In this document: piece after piece, positions 36,470 through 47,100 of the stretch
How positions within the stretch are numbered: position 1 is the first letter of the stretch
Layout: every line of letters begins with the position of its first letter
From: Flavobacteriales bacterium
GTDB taxonomy: Bacteria; Bacteroidota; Bacteroidia; Flavobacteriales_F; PHOS-HE28
DNA length: 64,000 nucleotides
Direction: 5' to 3'
Assembly (NCBI GenBank): GCA_019912395.1
Contig: JAIOIH010000014.1
Span: 142,800 to 206,799 of the forward strand
The notes under the pieces: model-generated
Told to the model about the DNA's origin: nothing
What the model saw: the letters and a program-made list of their open reading frames with translations, nothing else
The model's database searches: none
Made by a program: the position numbers and the translations under genes

Positions 36470-39367
36470 CTAGAACTTTACGATCCGGGTATGTGCCAGC
36501 GTTTTGCCTTGGGCATCCACAGCGAACACCACGTACGTGCCGGTTGCCAGCCCGGATACATCGACCTGCGTGCTGAAGAGCAGTTCCTCCACCAAACGGC
36601 CCGAGGGTTCATGGATGCGCAACACTCGTGCCGTCCCGGCATCGCATCGTACGTTGATGCGATCCCTTGACGGATTTGGCCATATGCTCATGCCTTGGCC
36701 GTCCACGGTGTTCTCGTCGATGCCGGCCATAACGTCCGATTGGCACGCATCCCCAACTCCGTCTTGATCGGTATCCGCTTGGTCCGGGTTGAACACCCAG
36801 ATGCAGTTGTCGCCGACGTCGCCAATGCCGTCCCCATCAAAATCCGCTTGGTCGGGGTTGTAAATGGAGACACAGTTATCCACGCAATCGGGGATGCCAT
36901 CATTGTCCTGGTCCGCATTGGCGATGACCCCGGTGTTGCCGCCGGAGCAGATCCCACAATCGTCCAGTGAGGCTGTCCCTCCCGAAACACCATTGCAATC
37001 CACTAATTCGCCGATGCACTGGCAGTTCGCGTTCCACGTGTCGTTGCCCGTGTTCGCGTTGCCGTCGTCGCAGGGCGTGCCCGGCATCGCAGGGCCGTTC
37101 GGGACACCGTTGCAATCGAGCGTGGCGGGCGTGCCCACGCACTGGCAGTTCGCGTCCAGCACGTCGTTGATCGTCGCCGCATTGCCGTCGTCGCAGGAGG
37201 TGCCGGGAAGTACCGTGCCGCCGGGGGTGCCCTCGCAGTCCAGTACTTGACCGATGCATTGGCAGTTCGCGTCCCAAGTGTCGTTGCCCGTGTTCGCGTT
37301 GCCGTCATTGCAGGGCGTGCCCGGCATCGCAAGGCCGTTCGGCACTCCGTTGCAATCGAGCGTGGCGGGCGTGCCCACGCACTGGCAGTTCGCGTCCAGC
37401 ACATCGTTGATCGTTGCCGCATTGCCGTCGTCGCAGGAAGAACCGATCTGTCCGGGAGCGTTCGGACAATTGTCCTGCACGTCGCAGATGCCATCGCCGT
37501 CACTATCCGGGCTTGGGGTGCCCACACATTCGCAGTTCGCGTTGAACACATCGTTCACCGTGCAGGCGTCACCATCATCGCAGGCGCTTCCCACCACAGC
37601 GCTTCCTCCCACCACGCCCATGCAATCCGCAGAGGGCGAGCCGGAAGCTGTTGCCTGGATCCCAAGGGAAAGATCGTAGAACCTACCGGTGTTCGTTGTC
37701 TGCAACTTCACCGCGCGTACCATGTACCGCTTTCCGCTTACGAACGGAACGGCGGGACTGCTGAAATTGGTTTGTGTGACCGGAGCTGGTGTCAGGCGCA
37801 CGAGATTGCCCGTACCCTGATTGATCTCGTAAACGTGGTAGCCGTCCACCGGACCCAAGCCCGCCGACCATGTGAATGAAGCCAATCCTCCGCTATTGCT
37901 CACCTGCAGGTTAGACGGCCGCGGCACCACTGTCATGCGCAGCGAAGGGTCACCCAGGAGTGTAAGGTGGACCCTGTTGTATGGTTGACCCTGCCATCCC
38001 CCGTTCTGCGGGGTGTACAGGTTGGTATTGTTCATGGTGACTTTGGCACTATAGCCGATGTTGTCACCCATACCCATATGTTGGAAATACCAATGCGGCA
38101 TTCCCGACCATACGCTTGTCAATCCATTTCCGCTAGCGATGGGTGCCCGCAGGAAATTGTTCACCACGTCCCAATCGCCGAAGTAGCTTCCCATCGACAT
38201 GTTGAACACACCTCCAAAGTTGATGGCCGCGTATTCGTCCGTGTTCCCCACGTTACTTGCGCTCACCCAGCTACCTCCGCCACTTGAATAGGTCCACAGG
38301 TAACTCTGGTTATTGATCAGATTTGAGAACGGTGTTCCTGTCGGGTTGCTATTCGTAAGGTTGGAAGCTCCTACAAGGGCTGCGATATTGCGATACGCGG
38401 AGCCTGCAAGGGGATTGGGCACGTCCCGGAAATTGTCGAACACGATCCCTCGGGTTTGGGGAACGAACTGCCGGGTCTTGTAGTTATGGGCCTTGATGAG
38501 GTAGCGGCGCGTCATTTCCGTTTCGTCATACGGAAATGCATACCAAGGAAGCCCCATGTTGGAGAAGTCAATGCGCCCGACCTGCAGTTCGAGATCGCTG
38601 GGATAATCGCTTTGATCGAATTTTCCATCCCCCGGTACGTTATGGTTCCGGTTTGATTGAGCGCTGGTGATGTTCACGGAGTTATCCGTCCAGGTCCCGT
38701 TCATCTCTCCGTAGTACCCGTCGCAAGGCCATGCGCCCAGGTGGTCACCATGTCCATCGGGGTTCAATCGACCTGAGTAGGGAACCGGCACATGGCCGAT
38801 GATGTACACGGCCTTCACCTGGGAAGGGTCCGCATTGAAATCCGCCTGCACGAGGGCGCGGATATTCTGGACGGAAGAGGAACGCGACACGTTATGCCGG
38901 ATCACGCCCCAGCCGTCATTCTCAAGGTCGGTGGTCAATTGGTCCAGTTCGGTCGTTAGTCCTCCCGCAATATCATTGTCCACCAATAGCACCATCACTC
39001 CGCGATCCTCCACGGGGGCCACATCAATGCCGGAAGCGATATAGCCGGTTCCGGTACCCCCTGCCGTACGGACCACCTTGTATTCGTAGTACACGCCCAC
39101 CGAAACATCGTTATCCACGAACTGATTGACAGAGCCCCCCAAGTTGGCCAGGGAACTGCCCCAGATCTGCTGGTCCTTCAGCTTCCGATACACTTTGTAA
39201 TTAGTGGCTGTTGCGTACGGACTCCAGGATATGGTGATGCGTGCTGGGTCATTCTGCACAATAGCCGACATCTGGACTGCTTCCGCCTCAGAGTAGGACT
39301 GAGCGAAGAGCCCGACGGGAAAAAGCAAAACCGAGAATGACAGGGAGAGGAGGAACTGTTTCAACAT
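36470..39367 (-). CDS. large T9SS-exported protein, gingipain-like region plus Cys/Asp-rich repeats
   Basis: 965 residues. Order: signal peptide (about 1-23), fibronectin-like segment (about 30-115), a region of about 400 residues resembling the C25 (gingipain) caspase fold ([36 protein letters not shown], a Ser/Gly-rich SSGGGSW strand), a second fibronectin-like domain, then Cys-rich repeats of [20 protein letters not shown] type, thrombospondin-type-3-like Ca-binding DxDxDG repeats, and a T9SS sorting domain (from [12 protein letters not shown]). The position where C25 peptidases have GHG reads SGGG, and where they have the nucleophile Cys the chain reads [10 protein letters not shown], so it is probably inactive. 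It is a paralog of the next gene. Likely a surface or matrix protein. Confidence 0.8.
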   Translation of the reverse strand: MLKQFLLSLSFSVLLFPVGLFAQSYSEAEAVQMSAIVQNDPARITISWSPYATATNYKVYRKLKDQQIWGSSLANLGGSVNQFVDNDVSVGVYYEYKVVRTAGGTGTGYIASGIDVAPVEDRGVMVLLVDNDIAGGLTTELDQLTTDLENDGWGVIRHNVSRSSSVQNIRALVQADFNADPSQVKAVYIIGHVPVPYSGRLNPDGHGDHLGAWPCDGYYGEMNGTWTDNSVNITSAQSNRNHNVPGDGKFDQSDYPSDLELQVGRIDFSNMGLPWYAFPYDETEMTRRYLIKAHNYKTRQFVPQTRGIVFDNFRDVPNPLAGSAYRNIAALVGASNLTNSNPTGTPFSNLINNQSYLWTYSSGGGSWVSASNVGNTDEYAAINFGGVFNMSMGSYFGDWDVVNNFLRAPIASGNGLTSVWSGMPHWYFQHMGMGDNIGYSAKVTMNNTNLYTPQNGGWQGQPYNRVHLTLLGDPSLRMTVVPRPSNLQVSNSGGLASFTWSAGLGPVDGYHVYEINQGTGNLVRLTPAPVTQTNFSSPAVPFVSGKRYMVRAVKLQTTNTGRFYDLSLGIQATASGSPSADCMGVVGGSAVVGSACDDGDACTVNDVFNANCECVGTPSPDSDGDGICDVQDNCPNAPGQIGSSCDDGNAATINDVLDANCQCVGTPATLDCNGVPNGLAMPGTPCNDGNANTGNDTWDANCQCIGQVLDCEGTPGGTVLPGTSCDDGNAATINDVLDANCQCVGTPATLDCNGVPNGPAMPGTPCDDGNANTGNDTWNANCQCIGELVDCNGVSGGTASLDDCGICSGGNTGVIANADQDNDGIPDCVDNCVSIYNPDQADFDGDGIGDVGDNCIWVFNPDQADTDQDGVGDACQSDVMAGIDENTVDGQGMSIWPNPSRDRINVRCDAGTARVLRIHEPSGRLVEELLFSTQVDVSGLATGTYVVFAVDAQGKTLAHTRIVKF
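37021..37440. repeat. 240-bp-period tandem duplication inside the repeat region
   Basis: 37021-37200 and 37261-37440 match at about 170 of 180 positions with an exact 240-nt offset, which is 80 codons, i.e. one pair of Cys-rich repeats. The identity is much higher than between other repeats of this gene or its paralog, pointing to a recent duplication or gene conversion. Confidence 0.85.
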
Positions 39368-39526
39368 GCTGTGCGGGGTCTGGCCTGCCGGTAACGGGAT
39401 GCTGGCACACGGGGGCAGATGACCTTATAGCGGGATACGCAACGGGAGGGTTACAACAAATCGTTCACGAATAAGACGAATGGCCAAACAACTGGTACGG
39501 GTGCCCTGCTTACCTCCACGAGCACC

Positions 39527-42500
39527 TCACTCCCGAATGAACGGGGCACGCGCCATCGCTATACCCTGCTGATCTCGGATCACAAGGATGTAGGTGCCTG
39601 CAGCCAGGGAGGAAACGTTCAAGACCGTGCTGGACCGAGCGGTCAGGACCACCGCTCCTCCTAGATCATGAATGGTCATGGTGCGTGCACCAGACTCGAT
39701 GCCGTCAATAAACAGCAGGCCTCCGTTGGGGTTCGGGGAAATGCCGAGCCGGGATAAGGGCACCATCTCTCCGATTGATGCCGTACTGCATGCATCACCG
39801 ATCCCGTCTCCGGTTGAATCCACTTGCTCCGGATTGTAAACGAAGGGGCAATTGTCACAGGCATCGCCGACACCATCCTGATCGCTGTCCTCCTGCAGGG
39901 GATCGAACACGTCCGGACAATGATCATGGCAATCGAGCACGGCATCACCGTCCGCGTCCGGATCGGGAAGGATACCGGTGGTCCCTCCGGCACAGTGACC
40001 GCAGCCGTCCACGAACGCAGTGCCCCCGACCTGCCCAGCGCAGTCCAACAGGGTACCGATGCAGCTGCAGAACACGCTCCACGTGTCGTTTCCCGTCATC
40101 GGGTTCCCGTCATTGCAGGGCGTTCCGGGGAGCGCCGGGCCACCGGGCTGCAACAGGCAATCATAGGGTTCACCTTGGCAAGCGCAGTCGTTCCCCCATC
40201 GGTCATTGCCGGTGCTGATGTTCCCATCATCACAAGGGGTACCGGGCATCGCGGGTCCACCCGGTACGCCTGTACAGTCGATCGGAAGCCCCAGGCATTC
40301 GCAATCCTCCTGCCAGGTATCGTTTCCGGTATCGGGATCTCCATCGTCGCACGGAGTACCGGGAAGCACGATGCCTCCCGGAGTGCCTTCACAATCGATA
40401 ATGATGCCAATGCAGGTGCAATCGGTGGACCACGTGTCCATAGCTGTATTGGGGTCGCCGTCATCACAGGGCGATCCCGGTAAGGCCGTGCCTCCCGGAT
40501 CTCCTTCGCAATCCTCTATTTCACCTGTACAGATGCAATCCGTGGTCCAAGTGTCGTCGACCGTTTCCGGATCCCCATCGTCACAGGCCGTGCCCGGCAA
40601 CGCTGAACCTCCCACCACGCCGAGACAATCCGCGGGTGTACCCAGACAATCACACTCAACGGACCAGGTATCGTTGGTGGTCAGGGGATTGTAATCGTTG
40701 CAGGGCATCCCCGGTAGCACATCCCCTCCCGGTACGCCTTCACAGTCCACGAGATATCCGATGCACTCGCAATCAACCGTCCATGCATCCTCCATGGTGG
40801 CATTGTTCCCATCGTTGCAAATGGTGCCCGGCAGCGCCGGACCGCCGGGGACACCTTCACAATCCAAAACCTCCCCCACGCACGCACAATCCGCTGTCCA
40901 GGTATCGTTCCCCGTGGTATCCAGGCCATCGTCGCATGCCGTTCCGGGAAGTGCAGGTCCGCCCAATACCCCCATGCAATCGGTGATGTACCCGGCACAA
41001 GTACAGTCCGGTCCCCACATGTCTCCGTCGGTCCCTGGATCACCATCATCACATGGGGTACCGGGCATATCGGGACCGTTCGGTATTCCATTGCAATCCA
41101 GTGGAACGCCCATGCATTGGCAATTCGCATCAACCGTATCATCAACGGTTCCGGCCAATCCATCATCACAAGCTTCTCCGGGTTCGGGCATGCCGCATCC
41201 ACAATTTCCCGGTTCCACTTTGTTCGGATCATCGGGGCAACCGTCCTCCGCATCACAAGTACCATCGCCATCGCTGTCCTGCTGGATGCCCGCACACTGG
41301 CAATTCGCGTCCAGCACGTCGTTCACCGTGCAGGGTTCGCCATCGTCGCAAGGCGAACCGATCGCACCCGGAACCGTCGGACAATCGTCCAGCGCGTCAC
41401 AGATCCCGTCGTTGTCGCCGTCTCCCACGTAGCTGCCCACGCAGGCACAGTTCACGTCCAGCACATCATTGACCGTGCAGGGGTCGCCATCGTCGCAGGA
41501 CCAACCGGGCTCACCGTACAGGTCGGGGCAGCCGTCCTCCGCATCACAAATGCCATCGCCGTCGCCGTCCGGCAATGGAGTACCCCCGCATTCGCAATTG
41601 GAGTTCAACACGTCGTTCACTGTACAGGGATCACCATCATCGCAGAGCGTGCCGATCGTACCCGGAACCGTGGGACAGTCATCCAAGGCATCGCAGACCC
41701 CATCAGCATCGGCATCCCTGAAGATGCCTTGGCACTGGCAATTCCCGTTCACGACATCCCCGGTGGTGCAGGGGTCGCCGTCATTGCAGGAAGATCCGAT
41801 CTGGCCGGGAGTGAAGGGGCAGTTGTCCTGAGCATTGCAAATGCCGTCGCCATCACTGTCCTGGAACGTTCCGGTACACTGGCAGTTCACGTTCAGCACA
41901 TCATTGATGGTGCAGGGGTTGCCGTCATTGCAAGGGGAGCCCGCTTGGCCAGGTACACCCGGACAATTATCCTCGGCATCACAGGTCCCATCTCCATCGG
42001 AATCCAGGTAGGTGCCTTGGCACGTACAGGAAGCGTCCCACGTATCATTCACCGTGCAAGCACTGCCATCATCACACGGTGTACCTGTCAGGGCCGGTCC
42101 ACCGATGATCCCGAGACAATCAGTGACCTGAGTCCCTGCCACCGCTTGTCCATACGCCCCAAGACTGAGGTTGTAATAGCTTCCACTGGCCGTTTCCTCA
42201 AGCTTCAGCGCCCGCACCATGTACCGGATGGTGCCCCCGGCCCCGGAAAGAGTCTCCGTGAATGAAGTTCCCGTAACGGGCGTATTGGTTACACGCTGCC
42301 AGGTTTGTGTGCCCGGCACATAGCGGTACACATGATATCCCAAGACATTGTCCAACGCCCCGGACCATGTGATGGTCACATTGTTTCCGCTCACCGAACC
42401 CGCCACGTTGGAAGGGGGGCCTACCATGGACATGCGCAGTGTGGGATCGCCCATCAAGGCGATATGGACCTTGCCCGCACTCGGATTTGCCAGGGCGTAA

Positions 42501-43837
42501 TGCCCATTGCCGTTGTTCTGGGTAAGGCGTGTGGCAAAGCCGATGGTCTCGCCCATTGCCATATGGTGGAAGTACCAATTGGGGTAGCCCGCCCAAAAGC
42601 AGGTAAGAACGGTGCCACTGCCCAAGGCCGAACGCATGAGGTTGTCCTGGCAATCAAAATCACCGAATGAACTTCCGAAGAGCACTGTGAATACGCTCTT
42701 GACGTTCGTCGAGGCAAAGTCGCTGGAACTTCCCACGCCATTCGCATTATACCAATACCCTCCCCCACAACCATAGCTCCAGAGGTAGCTCTGGCTCGCC
42801 ATCGTGGAGAAGTAGTCGCGATCGAAAACGTTCGTAGGCCCTACGAGAGGTCCGAAACCCCGATAACCGTTCGATGCGAAAGCATCGCTCTGCCCTTGGA
42901 AATTATCATCCACCAGCCCTCGTACCACTGCCGTGAAAGCCCGCACTTTCCAGTTGTGCAACTTCGTCAAGTAGTTGCCCATCATTGTCGTCTCGCTCTG
43001 TGAAAAAACGGGGAGGTTCGCGAAATCAACCCTCCCTACCGCCAATTCCACGCTACTGGGAATGGTGCTTTGGTCATACTTGCCATCCCCTGGCACGTTG
43101 TGGTTTCGCGGATCCTCTGCATAGGTGACGCTGGCCTGGTTGTCCGACCACGCACCGTCCATATCACCGTAGAAGACATCGGCGCTCCATGCACCCTGAT
43201 GCTCCCAGTGCCCGTCCGGGGCCATGTTCCCGGAATAGGGCACAGGCACATGACCAACAAGAAAAACCATTTTCGTGTTCGCCGGATCGGCATTGTAGTC
43301 GTTGACGATAATGCTCTTGATACTGGGCACGCTGGCGTTCCGGCTTACATCGTGTCGAAGCACGGTCCATCCATCCGCCTCCATGTCCTGTTGCAACTGC
43401 CCCAATTGTGCGGAAAGCGGACCGGTAAAAAGATCATCCACCAGCAGGATCACCTTTCCGCGGGACTCCACCATCGGCACTTGAATGCCCGCATTGATGT
43501 AAGAATAACCAGTGCCCAGGTTGGCCGTGGACCGAACGATCTTGTATTCATAGGAAACCTGAAGGGAAACGTTGTTGTCCACCCAGGAAAGCGCATTGCC
43601 ATCCAGCGTCGCCACCGGACTACCCCAACTCGTCCCCCCTTTTACCTTGCGCCATATCTGGTATCCGGTGACATTATTCAGACCGAGCCAGCCGAGGGTG
43701 ATCCGCGGTGGGGATGCCTGCACTTGGGCGGAGGCTTGCACGCTCGCCTCGTATGCCTGCCCTTGCAGCACGACCGCAGTAAGGGAAAGCCAGACGAACA
43801 GGCCCCAAGGAAGCAGCTTACGCACCTGTTTCTCCAT
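39527..43837 (-). CDS. giant T9SS-exported paralog with two long Cys-rich repeat arrays
   Basis: 1436 residues, same architecture as the 965-residue neighbour: signal peptide (about 1-28), fibronectin-like segment, degenerate gingipain-like region ([47 protein letters not shown]), second fibronectin-like domain (about 505-600), then about seven 48-residue repeats carrying DSDGDG Ca-type loops plus CNDG...NDVL...NCQC, nine 39-residue repeats of DC.G.PGG.ALPGT.CDDG...ND.W...C.C.G type, two thrombospondin-type-3-like repeats and a T9SS sorting domain ending IAMARAPFIRE. As in the paralog, the catalytic His and Cys of C25 are not conserved. It should be exported to the cell surface; calcium and disulfides probably stiffen the stalk. 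Confidence 0.8.
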   Translation of the reverse strand: MEKQVRKLLPWGLFVWLSLTAVVLQGQAYEASVQASAQVQASPPRITLGWLGLNNVTGYQIWRKVKGGTSWGSPVATLDGNALSWVDNNVSLQVSYEYKIVRSTANLGTGYSYINAGIQVPMVESRGKVILLVDDLFTGPLSAQLGQLQQDMEADGWTVLRHDVSRNASVPSIKSIIVNDYNADPANTKMVFLVGHVPVPYSGNMAPDGHWEHQGAWSADVFYGDMDGAWSDNQASVTYAEDPRNHNVPGDGKYDQSTIPSSVELAVGRVDFANLPVFSQSETTMMGNYLTKLHNWKVRAFTAVVRGLVDDNFQGQSDAFASNGYRGFGPLVGPTNVFDRDYFSTMASQSYLWSYGCGGGYWYNANGVGSSSDFASTNVKSVFTVLFGSSFGDFDCQDNLMRSALGSGTVLTCFWAGYPNWYFHHMAMGETIGFATRLTQNNGNGHYALANPSAGKVHIALMGDPTLRMSMVGPPSNVAGSVSGNNVTITWSGALDNVLGYHVYRYVPGTQTWQRVTNTPVTGTSFTETLSGAGGTIRYMVRALKLEETASGSYYNLSLGAYGQAVAGTQVTDCLGIIGGPALTGTPCDDGSACTVNDTWDASCTCQGTYLDSDGDGTCDAEDNCPGVPGQAGSPCNDGNPCTINDVLNVNCQCTGTFQDSDGDGICNAQDNCPFTPGQIGSSCNDGDPCTTGDVVNGNCQCQGIFRDADADGVCDALDDCPTVPGTIGTLCDDGDPCTVNDVLNSNCECGGTPLPDGDGDGICDAEDGCPDLYGEPGWSCDDGDPCTVNDVLDVNCACVGSYVGDGDNDGICDALDDCPTVPGAIGSPCDDGEPCTVNDVLDANCQCAGIQQDSDGDGTCDAEDGCPDDPNKVEPGNCGCGMPEPGEACDDGLAGTVDDTVDANCQCMGVPLDCNGIPNGPDMPGTPCDDGDPGTDGDMWGPDCTCAGYITDCMGVLGGPALPGTACDDGLDTTGNDTWTADCACVGEVLDCEGVPGGPALPGTICNDGNNATMEDAWTVDCECIGYLVDCEGVPGGDVLPGMPCNDYNPLTTNDTWSVECDCLGTPADCLGVVGGSALPGTACDDGDPETVDDTWTTDCICTGEIEDCEGDPGGTALPGSPCDDGDPNTAMDTWSTDCTCIGIIIDCEGTPGGIVLPGTPCDDGDPDTGNDTWQEDCECLGLPIDCTGVPGGPAMPGTPCDDGNISTGNDRWGNDCACQGEPYDCLLQPGGPALPGTPCNDGNPMTGNDTWSVFCSCIGTLLDCAGQVGGTAFVDGCGHCAGGTTGILPDPDADGDAVLDCHDHCPDVFDPLQEDSDQDGVGDACDNCPFVYNPEQVDSTGDGIGDACSTASIGEMVPLSRLGISPNPNGGLLFIDGIESGARTMTIHDLGGAVVLTARSSTVLNVSSLAAGTYILVIRDQQGIAMARAPFIRE
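40048..41100. repeat. nine tandem 117-bp coding repeats (39 residues each)
   Basis: Nine successive units, each with two Cys-rich halves (DC.G.PGG.ALPGT.C and CDDG.. with a closing C.C.G), read on the minus strand inside the 1436-residue protein. 9 x 117 bp equals the 1053-bp span. Unit length is constant while sequence diverges, so copy number can change without a frame shift. Confidence 0.75.
41250..42010. repeat. about six tandem 144-bp coding repeats (48 residues each)
   Basis: Units start with DSDGDGTCDAEDNCP-like Ca-binding loops and continue with CNDGNPCTINDVLNVNCQC-like cores. Most are 48 residues, one 49. They precede the 39-residue array in the protein and share its Cys-rich core, so one array may derive from the other by gain or loss of the Asp loop. 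Confidence 0.7.
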
Positions 43838-43847
43838 CCAAAGGGTA

Positions 43848-43855
43848 CGAATTTA
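43848..43855 (-). promoter_or_regulatory. putative -7 box (TAAATTCG) of the 1436-residue gene
   Basis: TAAATTCG on the minus strand lies 10 nt before the ATG at 43837. It shares the 292-nt divergent spacer (43838-44129) with the NRPS-PKS promoter. The rest of the spacer shows AT-rich patches but no other clear feature. Confidence 0.4.
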
Positions 43856-44097
43856 CAGGCTAAAGCCAAGGGAAGCCATTCATCCAGCACGGCAGGTGCC
43901 TTCAATTCTGCCGGACGTTGAACTCCCGACTCCGGAACGAGGGCAACTACTGCGATACCAAGATAGGCTCTCGCCGAGTTCATCCTTCGACGAATTTGCC
44001 TAAATTCACGACGAAATCCAGTAAATGGCCAACGACAAGAGAACTAACGGGAACGCCCAGACTTAACCTTTCTTCGTAAAAGCCGTTAAACATGGAC

Positions 44098-44105
44098 TAG
44101 CTTTA
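44098..44105 (+). promoter_or_regulatory. possible -7 box (TAGCTTTA) of the NRPS-PKS operon
   Basis: TAGCTTTA matches TAnnTTTG but for the last base and is 24 nt before the ATG at 44130. TTCG at 44073-44076 (21-nt spacer) is a weak -33 candidate. Only this promoter region is visible for all three biosynthetic genes. Confidence 0.35.
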
Positions 44106-44129
44106 GCCTTTAAAGATCGCCGATCCAGC

Positions 44130-47100
44130 ATGTCCATTAAGAACGGGATCCCCCCCGGATCCATTATCACCTTTTTTGAAGACACGGCAGCTGCCCAACC
44201 GGATACAACGGCCCTGGTGGGTGAAGGGTTCACGCTGACCTACAAGGAACTTGCCGAAAGAGCAGGCCGCATGGCGGCGGTCCTACAAAGCCAAGGTATT
44301 GCACTCGGGTCCAACGTGGGCCTCTGCTTGGAACGCTCACCGGAACTGATCCTCAGCGTGCTAGGCATCCTCCGGTCCGGTGCCGCCTACGTGCCGATCG
44401 ATCCCTCCTACCCTGCGGACCGCATCGCTTTGATGTTGGAGGACGCACACCCTCCAGTGGTGATCACCGACCGTGCCCATGCCCAGCTCTTTCCGGGTAG
44501 CGCCAAGCTTCTGTTGATCGATGACGTGGATCTTTCGGAAGGCCCCGTTCTCGGAGAAAAATGCCCGGCTGGCCCCGCCGACCTCTGCTACGTACTATTT
44601 ACTTCCGGCAGCACTGGTCGCCCCAAGGGAGTGGCCATGCATCATGCGCCGTTGATCAATTTGATCCAATGGCAACTGCGTACTTCCGTGCTGAAGAAGG
44701 GTGCGGCGACCCTGCAGTTCGCTCCCATCAGCTTTGATGTGAGCTTCCAGGAGATCTTCACCACGTTCGCCCAGGGCGGCACCTTGGTGATGATCACCGA
44801 TGAGGATCGATTGAACTCAACCCAGCTGCTCCGCAAGATCATCACACAAGGGATCAACCGGATCATTGTGCCCTTCGTGGCCCTGCAATACCTGGCCGAG
44901 GCCGCGCAACGCACCGGTGAGGTACCAAGCTCACTTCGGGAAGTGTTCACCAGCGGTGAGCAATTGAAGATCACACCGGCCGTGATCAACCTGTTCAACC
45001 AATTGCCCGGATGCCGCTTTTGCAACCAGTACGGCCCCACGGAGGGCCATGTGGTCAGCGAACTGGAACTGAAGGGAGATCCCGGGTTGTGGCCCCCCCT
45101 GCCCACCATCGGAAAAGCGATCGATCATGTGAAGCTGCTTGTTTTGGATGATCGGATGAAACCCGTTGAGAAGGGTACGGAAGGGGAGCTATACCTCGGC
45201 GGTGCCTGCGTGGCCACAGGCTACATTGGCCGCGACGACCTGACCAAGGAGCGGTTCCTGATCGACCCCTTCGATCCGGGCGGACGACTGTACAGGACCG
45301 GCGACCGTGCGGTTGAAATGCCCGATGGCAACATCGACTACAAAGGGCGCATTGATGGGCAAGTGAAGGTGCGCGGTTACCGCATCGAGCTTGGCGAGGT
45401 CGAAGTGGCACTGGAAAAGCATGCCCATATCGAACAGGCCGTTGCCACCGTTCGTGAGGACACGCCGGGACTGAAACGACTGGTAGGCTACTACGTGGCC
45501 TCGAAGCCGATCTCCACGAACGAACTGCGAACGCATTTGGCGGCCTTGCTGCCGGATTACATGGTGCCTTCCGCCTTTGTGGCCGTGAAGGAAATGCCGC
45601 GTTCGCCCAGCGGAAAGATCGATCGAAAGGCCCTTCCTGCCCCGGACCTGAAACGCCCCGATCTCGATGTGCCATACGTGCGGCCCACTTCGCCGGTCCA
45701 AGAGGCCTTGGCATCCGTATGGACCGGCCTGCTCGGCATCGACAAGGTGGGCATCGACGACAACTTCTTCGACCTCGGGGGTAATTCCCTCCTCAGCATC
45801 CAGTGCGTGGCACAGCTGGAATCCCACGGCCTTGCACTGCCGATCGTGAAGCTCTACCAGCACCCCACCATCAGGGCGTGCGCCGAGTATCTGGAAGGCG
45901 GATCCGGCGGAATGTCCCCAGGGGAAATGGCACAGGCCCGGCTTTCCCTCAAGACGTCAAAGGAACGCCCGGAGATCGCGATCATAGGAATGAGCGGGCG
46001 CTTCCCCGGTGCAGAAAACACCGAGCAGCTCTGGCGCAACCTGATCGAGAAAAAGAACAGTGTGTCCACTTGGAAGCTGGACGAACTGGATCCTTCCATC
46101 CCGGAGGAAGTGAAGAACGATCCGGACTACGTGCCCGCTCGCGGCGTGATCAATGATGCCGATAAGTTCGATGCCGGTTTCTTCGGCATCAACCCGCGCG
46201 TGGCCGCCTTGATGGACCCGCAGCAGCGCGTCTTCATGGAGACCGCTTGGGCCGCTTTGGAGGATGCCGCGTACGATCCGGCCCAATTCAACGGGCTGAT
46301 CGGCGTGTACGCGGGGATGGGCAACAACACCTACTTCACCCGCAACGTGATCGGCCATCCGGAGCTGGTGGAGCAGGTGGGCGATTTCCAAGTGATGACC
46401 GGCAATGAAAAGGACTACATCGCCACGCGCTTGGCGTTCGAGTTCGATCTGCGCGGACCGGCCTTGAGCGTCCACACCGCTTGCAGCACCTCGCTCGTGG
46501 CGATCGCACAGGCGGCCAAGTCCCTGCGTGACGGCGAATGCGACATGGCGCTCGCCGGCGGCATCGCCATCACCGTGCCGATCTACAGCGGTATCATGTA
46601 CAATGATGGCGGCATGTACAGCCCGGACGGTAGCACGCGCACCTTCGATGCCGAAGGAAAGGGAACCAGCTTCAGCGACGGTGTGGGCATCATCGTGTTG
46701 AAGCGTCTCGACGAGGCGATCCGCGACCGCGACCACATCTACGCTACCGTGAAAGGCAGTGCGCTGAACAACGACGGCAGCGACAAGGCCAGCTTCACCG
46801 CTCCCAGTGTACGCGGCCAAGCCGAGGTGATCGCCATGGCACAAGCGGACGCAGGCGTTTCACCGGAGGAAATATCCTACGTGGAGACGCACGGCACTGC
46901 CACACCCTTGGGCGATCCCATCGAGGTGGAGGCCTTAACGCTCGCGTTCCGTGGAACCGATCACGAAAAAGGAACTCCTGCCAAGACCTGTGCGATCGGT
47001 TCCATCAAAAGCAACCTCGGTCACCTCACCGCTGCTGCCGGAGCTGCCGGTGTGATCAAGACCGCCTTGGCGTTGAAGGAGGGCGTGATCCCTTCCAACG

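Noticed and set aside
40048-42010. Regularly spaced repeats that could suggest a CRISPR array
   Set aside because: Repeats are contiguous, in frame with a coding sequence, multiples of 3 nt, and have no unique spacers or cas genes nearby.
37247-42265. Several plus-strand frames across the Cys-rich repeats
   Set aside because: The repeats keep their period in all frames, so open antisense frames are expected artefacts.
36470-43837. Annotation of the two large proteins as active C25 peptidases
   Set aside because: The catalytic His (GHG) and Cys segments are replaced in both; only the fold resemblance is retained as a hypothesis.
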